Shown here piece by piece: positions 28,037-36,353 of a stretch of DNA of 64,000 nucleotides. Under the pieces are notes generated by a model. It saw nothing but the letters and a program-made list of their open reading frames with translations, made no database searches and was not told the origin of the DNA. Position numbers and translations under genes: made by a program. This stretch comes from Pseudomonas viridiflava (GTDB lineage: Bacteria; Pseudomonadota; Gammaproteobacteria; Pseudomonadales; Pseudomonadaceae), in assembly GCF_900580865.1 (NCBI RefSeq), contig NZ_UTBZ01000052.1, positions 337,862 through 401,861 of the forward strand. Reading direction: 5' to 3'. The stretch's first letter is position 1. Every line of letters begins with the position of its first letter.

Positions 28037-29341
28037 GTGAATCCGGTCAAAGTAGGCATCTGTGGGTTAGGGACCGTCGGTGGCGGTACCTTCAACGTAC
28101 TTCAGCGCAACGCCGAGGAAATCGCTCGTCGTGCCGGGCGTGGAATCGAAGTGGCACAAATTGCCATGCGCACGCCAAAGCCTCAGTTCCAGACGACCGG
28201 TATTGCGATTACCAACGATGTCTTCGAAGTGGCCACGAACCCTGAGATCGACATCGTCATAGAGCTGATGGGCGGCTACACCGTTGCCCGCGAGCTGGTA
28301 CTCAAGGCCATCGAGAATGGCAAGCATGTGGTCACCGCGAACAAGGCTCTGATTGCCGTTCACGGTAATGAAATTTTCGCCAAGGCTCGCGAGAAAGGCG
28401 TGATCGTGGCGTTCGAAGCGGCCGTGGCCGGTGGCATTCCGGTGATCAAGGCGATCCGTGAAGGCCTGTCCGCCAACCGCATCAATTGGGTCGCCGGGAT
28501 CATCAACGGCACCGGTAACTTCATCCTCACCGAAATGCGCGAAAAGGGCCGTACCTTCGAAGACGTGCTGGCCGAAGCTCAGGCACTGGGTTACGCCGAA
28601 GCCGATCCGACCTTCGACGTTGAAGGCATCGACGCGGCGCACAAGCTGACGATTCTGGCCTCCATCGCGTTCGGCATCCCGCTGCAATTCGACAAGGCTT
28701 ACACCGAAGGCATCACCAAACTGACCACCGCTGACGTCAACTACGCCGAAGCGCTGGGCTATCGCATCAAGCACCTTGGCGTAGCGCGCAGCACTGCCGC
28801 CGGCATCGAGTTGCGCGTACACCCGACGCTGATCCCGGCCGATCGTCTGATCGCCAACGTCAACGGCGTGATGAACGCAGTGATGGTCAACGGTGACGCT
28901 GCCGGTTCGACGCTGTTCTACGGTGCTGGCGCCGGCATGGAGCCAACCGCTTCGTCGGTGATCGCCGATCTGGTCGACGTGGTTCGCGCCATGACTTCCG
29001 ATCCGGAAAACCGCGTACCGCACCTGGCCTTCCAGCCGGACTCGCTGTCGGCCCACCCGATCCTGCCGATCGAAGCCTGCGAAAGCGCCTACTACCTGCG
29101 CATTCAGGCCAAGGACCATCCGGGCGTTCTCGCTCAGGTGGCGAGCATCCTGTCGGAGCGCGGCATCAACATCGAGTCGATCATGCAGAAGGAAGTCGAG
29201 GAACACGACGGTCTGGTGCCAATGATCCTGCTGACCCACCGCGTGGTCGAGCAGCGCATCAACGATGCCATCGCCGCCCTCGAAGCGCTGGCCGGCGTCA
29301 ATGGTCCGGTTGTACGGATCCGCGTCGAGCACCTGAACTAA
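28037..29341 (+). CDS. hom: Homoserine dehydrogenase
   Basis: A 434-residue monofunctional enzyme that reduces aspartate semialdehyde to homoserine, the branch point to threonine and methionine. The N-terminal NAD(P) domain has GLGTVGGGTFNVL and VTANKALIAVHG. The catalytic domain has GIINGTGNFILTEM and EADPTFDVEGIDAAHKL. A C-terminal ACT domain (~350-434, YYLRIQAKDHPGVLAQVASI) gives feedback control, typically by threonine. GTG start with GGGGAG 6 bases upstream. thrC follows on the same strand. Confidence 0.97.
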   Translation: MNPVKVGICGLGTVGGGTFNVLQRNAEEIARRAGRGIEVAQIAMRTPKPQFQTTGIAITNDVFEVATNPEIDIVIELMGGYTVARELVLKAIENGKHVVTANKALIAVHGNEIFAKAREKGVIVAFEAAVAGGIPVIKAIREGLSANRINWVAGIINGTGNFILTEMREKGRTFEDVLAEAQALGYAEADPTFDVEGIDAAHKLTILASIAFGIPLQFDKAYTEGITKLTTADVNYAEALGYRIKHLGVARSTAAGIELRVHPTLIPADRLIANVNGVMNAVMVNGDAAGSTLFYGAGAGMEPTASSVIADLVDVVRAMTSDPENRVPHLAFQPDSLSAHPILPIEACESAYYLRIQAKDHPGVLAQVASILSERGINIESIMQKEVEEHDGLVPMILLTHRVVEQRINDAIAALEALAGVNGPVVRIRVEHLN

Positions 29342-29345
29342 ACAG

Positions 29346-29430
29346 AAGCAGCTGCAAGCTTCGAGCTTCAAGCTGCAAGTAAAAGCACAGCCGCTTTTCA
29401 CTTGTAGCTTGCAGCTTACGGCTTGAAGCC
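29346..29430. repeat. Palindromic AGCTTCAAGCTGCAAGC-type repeat
   Basis: Two ~37-base imperfect inverted arms (GCTGCAAGCTTCGAGCTTCA ... against CACTTGTAGCTTGCAGCTTA ...) lie around a short ACAGCC loop, between hom and thrC. This is a third repeat family, distinct from REP families A and B. Confidence 0.75.
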
Positions 29431-29450
29431 CAAACCGAAGGTTTGCCCTT

Positions 29451-30860
29451 ATGCGTTATATCAGTACCCGCGGCCAGGCACCGGCCCTGAATTTCGAAGA
29501 CGTCCTGCTGGCTGGTCTGGCGACCGACGGCGGTCTGTACGTTCCGGAAAACCTGCCACGTTTCACTCAGGAAGAAATTGCTTCCTGGGCCGGCCTGCCT
29601 TATCACGAGCTGGCTTTCCGCGTCATGCGCCCGTTTGTCACCGGGAGCATTCCGGATGCCGATTTCAAAAAGATCCTTGAAGAAACCTACGGCGTGTTCG
29701 CCCACAGCGCCGTCGCGCCGCTGCGTCAGCTGAACGGCAACGAATGGGTCATGGAGCTGTTCCACGGTCCGACCCTGGCGTTCAAGGACTTCGCCCTGCA
29801 ACTGCTCGGTCGTCTGCTCGACTACGTGCTGGAAAAACGCGGTGAGCGCGTTGTTATCGTCGGCGCTACTTCCGGTGACACCGGTTCGGCTGCTATCGAA
29901 GGCTGCAAACACTGCGAAAACGTCGACATCTTCATCCTGCACCCGCACAACCGTGTGTCCGAAGTGCAGCGTCGCCAGATGACCACGATTTTCGGCGAGA
30001 ACATCCACAACATCGCCATCGAAGGCAACTTCGATGACTGCCAGGAAATGGTCAAGAACAGCTTCGCTGACCAGAGCTTCCTCAAAGGCACGCGTCTGGT
30101 GGCAGTGAACTCGATCAACTGGGCGCGGATCATGGCCCAGATCGTTTACTACTTCCACGCAGCCCTGCAGTTGGGCGGCCCGGCGCGTTCGGTGTCGTTC
30201 TCGGTGCCGACCGGCAACTTCGGCGACATCTTCGCCGGTTACCTGGCGCGCAACATGGGCCTGCCGATCAACCAGTTGATCGTCGCCACCAACCGCAACG
30301 ACATCCTGCACCGCTTCATGAGCGGCAATCAGTACGTCAAGGAAACCCTGCACGCCACGCTGTCGCCGTCGATGGACATCATGGTCTCGTCGAACTTCGA
30401 GCGCCTGCTGTTCGACCTGCACGGTCGCAACGGCGCGGCGATTGCCGGCCTGATGGACTCGTTCAAAAAGGGCGGCGGTTTCAGCGTCGAGCCAGAGCGC
30501 TGGACCGAAGCCCGTAAGCTGTTCGACTCGCTGGCCGTGGACGATGCGCAAACCTGCGAAACCATCGCCGAAGTCTACGAGCAGACCGGCGAAGTGCTGG
30601 ATCCACACACGGCCATCGGCGTTAAAGCTGCGCGTGAATGTCGCCGCAGTCTGGACATACCGATGGTGATCCTCGGCACCGCGCACCCGGTGAAATTCCC
30701 GGATGCAGTGGAGAAAGCCGGTGTAGGAAAAGCGCTCGAGCTACCTACACATCTTTCTGATTTGTTTGAGCGAAACGAGCGTTGCACCGTTCTGCCAAAC
30801 GAGCTGAAAGCCGTGCAAGCCTTTGTCAGCCAGCATGGCAACCGCGGCAAGCCGCTTTAA
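29451..30860 (+). CDS. thrC: Threonine synthase
   Basis: A 469-residue PLP enzyme that converts O-phosphohomoserine to threonine. The N-terminus MRYISTRGQAPALNFEDVLL is typical; the PLP lysine is in HGPTLAFKDFALQ, and phosphate-binding motifs are GATSGDTGSAAIEG and SVPTGNFGDIFAGYLA. It is of the long proteobacterial type. It lies 110 bases downstream of hom, with which it probably shares a transcript, and ends at an intrinsic terminator. Confidence 0.97.
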   Translation: MRYISTRGQAPALNFEDVLLAGLATDGGLYVPENLPRFTQEEIASWAGLPYHELAFRVMRPFVTGSIPDADFKKILEETYGVFAHSAVAPLRQLNGNEWVMELFHGPTLAFKDFALQLLGRLLDYVLEKRGERVVIVGATSGDTGSAAIEGCKHCENVDIFILHPHNRVSEVQRRQMTTIFGENIHNIAIEGNFDDCQEMVKNSFADQSFLKGTRLVAVNSINWARIMAQIVYYFHAALQLGGPARSVSFSVPTGNFGDIFAGYLARNMGLPINQLIVATNRNDILHRFMSGNQYVKETLHATLSPSMDIMVSSNFERLLFDLHGRNGAAIAGLMDSFKKGGGFSVEPERWTEARKLFDSLAVDDAQTCETIAEVYEQTGEVLDPHTAIGVKAARECRRSLDIPMVILGTAHPVKFPDAVEKAGVGKALELPTHLSDLFERNERCTVLPNELKAVQAFVSQHGNRGKPL

Positions 30861-30885
30861 GCCAGTAAAAGCTGTCACATTTTGA

Positions 30886-30911
30886 AGCCCGTCTCCTGAC
30901 GGGCTTTTTTG
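30886..30911 (+). terminator. Intrinsic terminator after thrC
   Basis: AGCCCGTC (30886-30893) pairs with GACGGGCT (30898-30905) around TCCT, followed by TTTTTG. It lies 26 bases after the stop codon. Confidence 0.92.
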
Positions 30912-30980
30912 TTTCTGCTGCCACACTGCTCGGGTTTTCACCCACGAAGGACGGGTGAGTCGATCACGAAGGAAGTGGCA

Positions 30981-32354
30981 ATGCTGTTTTATAGAGGTTT
31001 GAAACCGGCACTGGGTGGGCTGTTCTTGTTCGCATTACTGGCCTTGATGCGCAGCAGTGAGGCGGCGCAACTGGCGCTGCATGACGAGGCCGTGGCTGGC
31101 AAAGTCCAGCCCATCGAACTGGCCGCACACGAGCGTCAATGGATTCGCGACAACCCCGAGGTGACGGTCACGTCGGTGCAGTACCCGTTGTATCTGTTCC
31201 AGGATGAACACGGGCAGTGGAGCGGCTTGAACAACGATGTACTCAAGCGTGTGACGGCGATGACCGGGTTGCGGTTTGTGCATCAGGAATCGTTTTCCAC
31301 CGATCACATGCTCGAACGACTGGAGAGCGGCGCGGCGGATATCAGTACGACCCTGGCCATGAGCGAGGAGCGCAAGGCATTCCTGGATTACAGCCACGCG
31401 TTCGGTGGCGCGGGCTGGGTGTTTGTCGGCCGCGCTGATGCGCCACGGCTGGAATCCTTCGAGCAATTGAGCAAACGGGTGCTGGTGCTGCCGGCCCGGC
31501 ATGCGCTGGAAGACATGATCAGGCGTGACTTCCCCTCGATCGAGATTCGCTCGGTCAAGACTTACGCCGAGGCGCGGGCGCTGGTCGAGAGCGGCGAAGC
31601 CTACGCCACTATCGAAAACGAAATCGGCGCACAGCTTTACCCTTTGGGGTTGCTCAAGGTGGGGGGGCTGGTCGAAGGCAAATGGGAAGCCGACAACCTG
31701 GCCGTGCGCAAAGGCATGCCGGTGCTGCTGAGTATCCTCAACAAGGCCCTTGAGGCATTTCCTGCGGCGGAGTTGCGGGCGATCCGCCTGAAATGGCTGG
31801 AAGGTATTGCGCCGGCACCCGTGCCGTCGGTCTGGCAGCAGATGCTTGAATGGGCTTGTTGGGGCATGGGCGGGCTCGGTGTGTTCGGCCTGCTGTCGCT
31901 GGCGTGGAATCGGCGTTTGACGGCAGTGATCAAACTGCGGCGTGCGGCGGAAAAGGATCTGGGCGATCAACTGGCGTTTCAGCATGCGCTGATCGACTCC
32001 ATGCCTGATCCGGTGTTCGTCCGCGATCTGCAAGGACGGCTGGTCATGTGCAATCGCAGCTATGAGGAGGCGTTGTCGGTTCGACTGGATCAGGTGCAGG
32101 GGCGGTTGCTGATCGAAGTTGACTCGCTGCCCGACGCCACGGCGCTGATGTTGCACGATGAGTTCATGGTGCAGTTGCGCACGCGCAAGTCGCGCTTCAG
32201 CAAACGGCGATTGCAGTTCAAGAGCGGTGCTCGTGAGGTCTATCAGTGGACGGTGCCGTTCTACAGTGCCGACGGTAAATTGCGTGGGCTTTTGGGGGGC
32301 TGGACGGACATCACCCAGCGCCGCACAGAGAGCGGGTGCCGATGTCTGCATTGA
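30981..32354 (+). CDS. BvgS/EvgS-like sensor lacking the kinase domain
   Basis: A 457-residue protein with a signal sequence, one periplasmic solute-binding (Venus flytrap) domain (~45-275, WIRDNPEVTVTSVQYPLY), one transmembrane helix (~290-312, LEWACWGMGGLGVFGLLSLAW), and a PAS domain (~330-450) ending in GGWTDITQRR. In BvgS/EvgS-type hybrids the histidine kinase, receiver and HPt domains follow this point. Here the frame stops nine residues later and no kinase is found downstream. It is either a truncated gene or an adapted sensor without catalysis. Start ATG 30981 has GAAGGAAG upstream. Confidence 0.8.
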   Translation: MLFYRGLKPALGGLFLFALLALMRSSEAAQLALHDEAVAGKVQPIELAAHERQWIRDNPEVTVTSVQYPLYLFQDEHGQWSGLNNDVLKRVTAMTGLRFVHQESFSTDHMLERLESGAADISTTLAMSEERKAFLDYSHAFGGAGWVFVGRADAPRLESFEQLSKRVLVLPARHALEDMIRRDFPSIEIRSVKTYAEARALVESGEAYATIENEIGAQLYPLGLLKVGGLVEGKWEADNLAVRKGMPVLLSILNKALEAFPAAELRAIRLKWLEGIAPAPVPSVWQQMLEWACWGMGGLGVFGLLSLAWNRRLTAVIKLRRAAEKDLGDQLAFQHALIDSMPDPVFVRDLQGRLVMCNRSYEEALSVRLDQVQGRLLIEVDSLPDATALMLHDEFMVQLRTRKSRFSKRRLQFKSGAREVYQWTVPFYSADGKLRGLLGGWTDITQRRTESGCRCLH

Positions 32355-32470
32355 AGATGGGAAATGTCCTATACGACGCGGCTACTTTTCCGATGGGAGG
32401 CTTAGGACGGCTGCCCTAGAGTGACAACAACTGCGGTGAGAGTCCGCGATTGTCGCTTCAGAGGTCGCTT

Positions 32471-32878
32471 ATGCGCTCGCTTAAAGTCCTGATACTAGAA
32501 CCCAATCCGTTCCAGCTGATGGCATTGCATCAAATGCTCAATGCCATTGGCATCTATGATGTGCTGACGGCGCCATCGCTGGCATCGGCCCTGTCATCCT
32601 TGAGCCATCGCGGCGTGGTCGACATCGCGATTTGCGATCCGCAACTCAAGGGCGGCGATGGCCTGGCGTTGATCCAGCATCTGGCGGTTCAACATGAGGC
32701 ACGTGCGCTGATCCTGCTGGGGACGGTCGCACCGAGCCTGCTGAACGATCTTGAACCGTTGCTGTGCGAGCACCGGTTGCGGTTGCTGGGGCGCCTGCAA
32801 ACCCCGGTGTCGGCGGTGTTGATGCGCGGTTTGCTCGACAGCTACCTGAGCGCCGCTTCGCCCCTCGTGCGGGTTTGA
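32471..32878 (+). CDS. Single-domain receiver protein, degenerate
   Basis: A 135-residue REC-like protein without output domain. The phospho-acceptor Asp appears in AICDPQLKGGDGL. The usual paired acidic residues at the first strand are replaced by EPN (LILEPNPFQ), and the conserved Lys near the end of the fold is missing (LGRLQTPV instead of LxKP). Phosphorylation switching is therefore doubtful. It follows the kinase-less sensor by 116 bases, and both may be remnants of one BvgAS-like system. The ATG at 32471 with AGAGG upstream is preferred. Confidence 0.7.
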   Translation: MRSLKVLILEPNPFQLMALHQMLNAIGIYDVLTAPSLASALSSLSHRGVVDIAICDPQLKGGDGLALIQHLAVQHEARALILLGTVAPSLLNDLEPLLCEHRLRLLGRLQTPVSAVLMRGLLDSYLSAASPLVRV

Positions 32879-32957
32879 CGGGGGCGGTTATTTTTCTGTC
32901 ATCTTCGCCGTGCATGCTCTGACAGACCGGTGACACTCCAGGAACGGAGCGATCGGT

Positions 32958-33032
32958 ATGCAGAACTTTCTTCTCGGGCCGGTGGTCATTTATTGTGAAC
33001 ACGCCCCAGGCACACAGTTTTCGGACTATTGA
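32958..33032 (+). CDS. Possible 24-residue leader or small protein
   Basis: An ATG at 32958 with GGAG 9 bases upstream opens a frame of 24 codons (MQNFLLGPVVIYCEHAPGTQ and FSDY) ending in TGA at 33032, just 12 bases before the DUF3509 start. The hydrophobic centre is short. Spacing suggests translational coupling to the next gene, but a chance frame cannot be excluded. Confidence 0.35.
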   Translation: MQNFLLGPVVIYCEHAPGTQFSDY

Positions 33033-33044
33033 GTGGAGATCGAG

Positions 33045-33326
33045 ATGGAAAGTATCAGTCTATTGCTCGGTGAGGCTCTGAGCCCGTATCAGGTTTCGTT
33101 GTCTCCAAGCGGTTCCCATGGCGAATGCCTGGTGACCTTGAAGAACAGTCACGGCGCCATTGTGGTGGAGCGCGAATTCAATCAGGCGCAACTGACCGAC
33201 AAGCGCCAGTTGACCGATGTCGTCGACGGTTTGCACCGCGACGTTCTGATTGCTGAAGGACGGCTGGAGCCTTGTGTAATCGCGGCCTTGCGCAACGCTG
33301 CACTGGACAAGCGTGCGGCGCTGTAA
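33045..33326 (+). CDS. DUF3509 family protein
   Basis: A 93-residue soluble protein of a Pseudomonas family annotated DUF3509. Conserved parts are LLGEALSPYQVSLSPSG, IVVEREFNQAQLTDKRQL and LIAEGRLEPCVIAALR. No enzyme motif is visible and the function is unknown. The ATG at 33045 (GGAG upstream) is preferred over an in-frame GTG at 33033. Confidence 0.85.
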   Translation: MESISLLLGEALSPYQVSLSPSGSHGECLVTLKNSHGAIVVEREFNQAQLTDKRQLTDVVDGLHRDVLIAEGRLEPCVIAALRNAALDKRAAL

Positions 33327-33453
33327 AGATGAAATATTTTTTGTGGGAACCTTCCTGCATCCCTGTCAGTCAGACCCCATAACAGCAGGATCAAGCATTG
33401 TGCTCCGGTGCTTGTCGCTTGCTGCTACGGGTCTTTATGTAGGCCACGTTTAA

Positions 33454-33488
33454 CCCCGAGTCGTCTCCCCACTTCTCGGGGTTTCTTT
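33454..33488. terminator. Bidirectional terminator between DUF3509 and the solute-binding gene
   Basis: CCCCGAG (33454-33460) pairs with CTCGGGG (33475-33481), followed by TTTCTTTT. It sits in a convergent gap. Confidence 0.75.
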
Positions 33489-33502
33489 TGTCTGCGATTT
33501 GC

Positions 33503-34429
33503 TTACTGCGCGGCCTGGTGTTCGAAAAACGCACGGGCTTCTTGCAGGTAGTCCGCTTGGCGCTCGGGGTCCAGCCAGGCGGCATAAAGCTGATTGAGGT
33601 GTTCGTGGGGCAGGGTCCGCAGCAGCTGGTTGATCTCGCTGATGGCCTGGCGTCCCTGGCTGGTGTCGGAACACGCCACGTAGCCCGATAGATATTTTCC
33701 CGCGCCGCGAACCGCATAGAACACCAGCTCATCCTCGGCAATCTGCGCTTGTCTGGCCTGATAGCGGATCTCCGGCCAGTAACCCAGCACCACCTGCAAC
33801 CGGCCCAGACGCTGCATCGACAGTAGATTGGTCAGCGCATCATTGCCGTAATGGGCAGTCAATGCGCCGCTCGGCGCCTGATGCAGAATATTGTCGATAA
33901 ATTCGCCGTAACTGCGCTCAGCGACCACGCCGACTTTTCTCTCGGTGGCGGCCAGCAATGCCGACAGATCGACTTCGCCGTCCACCAGATAGGGATCAAG
34001 CACCGCGCGATCTTGTTGGCGAACCACCAGGCCATTGCTCACCGCACGGATCGCCGGGATCGAATACGCGACCCACTGCGCGCGCTCCTTGTTCCACAGC
34101 AGCGCGGGGTCACAGGCAAACGGGTTCTCGTGAAGCATCTGCAGACCGCGGGCGCGATTGACCCGCATCAGCGTGTGTTCGTATTGCGGCATGCCAGCGA
34201 TCAGCAGCGGCATCAGTTGGTCGATCACGCCCTGGCCCTTTTTCGGGCCTTCGAAAATGGTCAGTGGCGGCAAGTCGCGCAGCAACCAGATGAGCGTCGG
34301 TTTCGCTTGCGCACCGGTCGACAGGGCGAGCAAAAACAACAGGCCGAACAGCCGCCACGTCCACCAATGGTGGGCGCGGTTGGCGTGCGATGGCGGCCGG
34401 CGTTTCAGCTTAGATGGCTCCGTCTTCAC
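33503..34429 (-). CDS. Periplasmic solute-binding-like protein
   Basis: About 308 residues. A basic N-terminus and hydrophobic segment (WRLFGLLFLLALSTGAQA) form a signal peptide. The rest is an SBP_bac_3-like fold, with RDLPPLTIFEGPKKGQGVIDQ, FACDPALLWNKER and a C-terminal LRTLPHEHLNQLYAAWL. It resembles a Pseudomonas family of transporter-less binding proteins; the ligand is unknown. The start is uncertain: GTG 34429 gives a normal signal peptide, while ATG 34486 or 34492 would add about 20 residues inside the upstream gene. It overlaps the end of the CoA-transferase gene. Confidence 0.75.
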   Translation of the reverse strand: MKTEPSKLKRRPPSHANRAHHWWTWRLFGLLFLLALSTGAQAKPTLIWLLRDLPPLTIFEGPKKGQGVIDQLMPLLIAGMPQYEHTLMRVNRARGLQMLHENPFACDPALLWNKERAQWVAYSIPAIRAVSNGLVVRQQDRAVLDPYLVDGEVDLSALLAATERKVGVVAERSYGEFIDNILHQAPSGALTAHYGNDALTNLLSMQRLGRLQVVLGYWPEIRYQARQAQIAEDELVFYAVRGAGKYLSGYVACSDTSQGRQAISEINQLLRTLPHEHLNQLYAAWLDPERQADYLQEARAFFEHQAAQ

Positions 34430-35609
34430 GCAGCTTGGCGATCTGTTTGTCGTCGTAGCCAAGCTCGTGAAGTACCTGCGCATTGTGTTCACCCAGTTGC
34501 GGTCCGACCCATTCTGAACTGCCCGGTGTCTCAGAGAGTTTCGGCACGATGCCCGGCATCTTGAAATCTTTGCCGTCGGGCAGCTTGGCCTGCAGGAACA
34601 TCTCTCGTGCCAGATACTGTGGATCGTTGAACATGTCCTCGGCGCTGAAGATCCGGCTGGCCGGCACCTCGGCCTGATTGAGCAGGTCGAGCACGGTTTG
34701 CAGCGGCAATGAATTGACCCAGCGATCGATCACGCCGTACAACTCGTCGCGGCGATTGTCACGTCCATCGTTGCTGGCGAGCGTCGGATCGTTGGCCAGA
34801 TCTTCGCGGCCGATGATCAGCATGAAGCGTTTGAAGATTGCGTCACCATTGGCGCCGATCTGCACGTGCTTGCCGTCGGCGCTGGTGTGAATGGAGGAGG
34901 GCGTGATGCCCGGCATGATGTTGCCGGTGCGCTCGCGGATAAAACCGAACACGTCGAACTCCGGCACCATGCTTTCCATCATCGCGAAAATCGCTTCATA
35001 CAGCGCCACATCGACAACCTGACCGGTGCCACCGTTGACCTCGCGATGACGCAGCGCCATCAGTGCACCAATCACGCCCCACAGCGCGGCAATCGAATCG
35101 CCGATGGAGATCCCGGTGCGCACCGGTGGCCGGTCCTCGAAACCGGTGATATAGCGCAGACCGCCCATGGACTCGCCGACCGCGCCGAAGCCCGGTTGAT
35201 CTTTCATCGGCCCGGTCTGACCGAAACCGGACAGGCGCACCATTACCAGTTTCGGGTTCAAGGCATGCAGGGTTTCCCAGCTCAGACCCAGTTTTTCCAG
35301 GACGCCGGGGCGGAAGTTCTCGATGAGGATATCGGCTTCACTGAGCAGTTTTTTCAGGATCGCCAAACCGTCAGGGTGTTTGAGGTTCAGCGTCAGTGAT
35401 TTCTTGTTGCGCGCCTGGACGAACCACCACAGCGACGTGCCTTCGTAGAGTTTTCGCCATTTGCGCAAGGGATCACCACCGTCGGGCGACTCGATCTTGA
35501 TCACCTCGGCGCCGAACTCGCCGCAAATGCGCGAGGCAAACGGCCCGGCAATCAATGTACCCAATTCAATGACTTTCAGACCCGAGAGCGGTTTGCTGGT
35601 GAACGGCAT
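34410..35609 (-). CDS. CaiB/BaiF-family CoA transferase
   Basis: A 399-residue class III CoA transferase that moves CoA between carboxylic acids. Visible family segments are KVIELGTLIAGPFASRICGEFGA, VIKIE, ARNKKSLTLNLKHPDG, FRPGVLEKLGL and the catalytic-Asp region ADILIENFRPG to ISIGDSIAALWG. The specific acyl pair cannot be told, since no acyl-CoA dehydrogenase or dicarboxylate gene adjoins it. It is transcribed divergently from yaeQ. Confidence 0.9.
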   Translation of the reverse strand: MPFTSKPLSGLKVIELGTLIAGPFASRICGEFGAEVIKIESPDGGDPLRKWRKLYEGTSLWWFVQARNKKSLTLNLKHPDGLAILKKLLSEADILIENFRPGVLEKLGLSWETLHALNPKLVMVRLSGFGQTGPMKDQPGFGAVGESMGGLRYITGFEDRPPVRTGISIGDSIAALWGVIGALMALRHREVNGGTGQVVDVALYEAIFAMMESMVPEFDVFGFIRERTGNIMPGITPSSIHTSADGKHVQIGANGDAIFKRFMLIIGREDLANDPTLASNDGRDNRRDELYGVIDRWVNSLPLQTVLDLLNQAEVPASRIFSAEDMFNDPQYLAREMFLQAKLPDGKDFKMPGIVPKLSETPGSSEWVGPQLGEHNAQVLHELGYDDKQIAKLREDGAI

Positions 35610-35755
35610 GCGAAATCCTGTAGGACAAGGCTGAGCGGATACAGCGTTTTAACATAGCCGGCTGTCAGACGCCGCAGCTTGATCGCCATCAATTCGATGA
35701 TTGCCTACCGCATCGGTTAGACTTGCCGACTTTCCTCGTATCAAGAAGCCCGTTC

Positions 35756-36298
35756 ATGGCCCAGCCGTCCACTACCTACAAGTTTGAACTGAACCTCACC
35801 GACCTCGACCGCAGCGTCTACGAGAGCGTCAAGCAGACCATCGCCCGTCACCCTTCGGAAACCGAAGAGCGCATGACCGTGCGGCTGCTGGCCTACGCCC
35901 TCTGGTACAACGAGCAGTTGTCGTTTGGTCGCGGTCTGTCAGACGTGGATGAACCAGCACTGTGGGAAAAGAGCCTGGACGACCGTGTTCTGCACTGGAT
36001 CGAAGTCGGCCAGCCAGACGCCGACCGTCTGACCTGGTGCTCGCGTCGTACCGAGCGCACCAGCCTGCTGGCCTACGGCAGCCTGCGCGTGTGGGAAACC
36101 AAGGTGATCCCGGCGATCAAGAACCTGAAAAACGTCAACATCGCTGCGGTTCCGCAAGAGGTGCTGGAAACCCTGGCCAAGGACATGCCCCGCGTTATCA
36201 AGTGGGACGTGATGATCAGCGAAGGCACGATCTTCGTCACCGACGACCGTGGTCAGCACGAAGTCCAGTTGCAATGGCTGCAAGGTGAGCGCGGCTGA
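35756..36298 (+). CDS. yaeQ: YaeQ family protein
   Basis: A 180-residue protein of the YaeQ family, which has a PD-(D/E)XK nuclease-like fold but no settled function. Characteristic parts are STTYKFELNLTDLDRSVYES, HPSETEERMTVRLLAYALWY and the end VTDDRGQHEVQLQWLQG. The ATG at 35756 matches the family N-terminus. It lies 55 bases before recJ, which may be cotranscribed. Confidence 0.93.
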   Translation: MAQPSTTYKFELNLTDLDRSVYESVKQTIARHPSETEERMTVRLLAYALWYNEQLSFGRGLSDVDEPALWEKSLDDRVLHWIEVGQPDADRLTWCSRRTERTSLLAYGSLRVWETKVIPAIKNLKNVNIAAVPQEVLETLAKDMPRVIKWDVMISEGTIFVTDDRGQHEVQLQWLQGERG

Positions 36299-36353
36299 TC
36301 CCGCAGCACCACCGGAATAATCCCACGTAATCAAGAGAAGTCTCTGTCACCCC

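Noticed and set aside
28067..29401. 444-codon minus-strand frame opposite hom
   Set aside because: Mirror of the hom coding frame, with no conserved protein features and no plausible start region.
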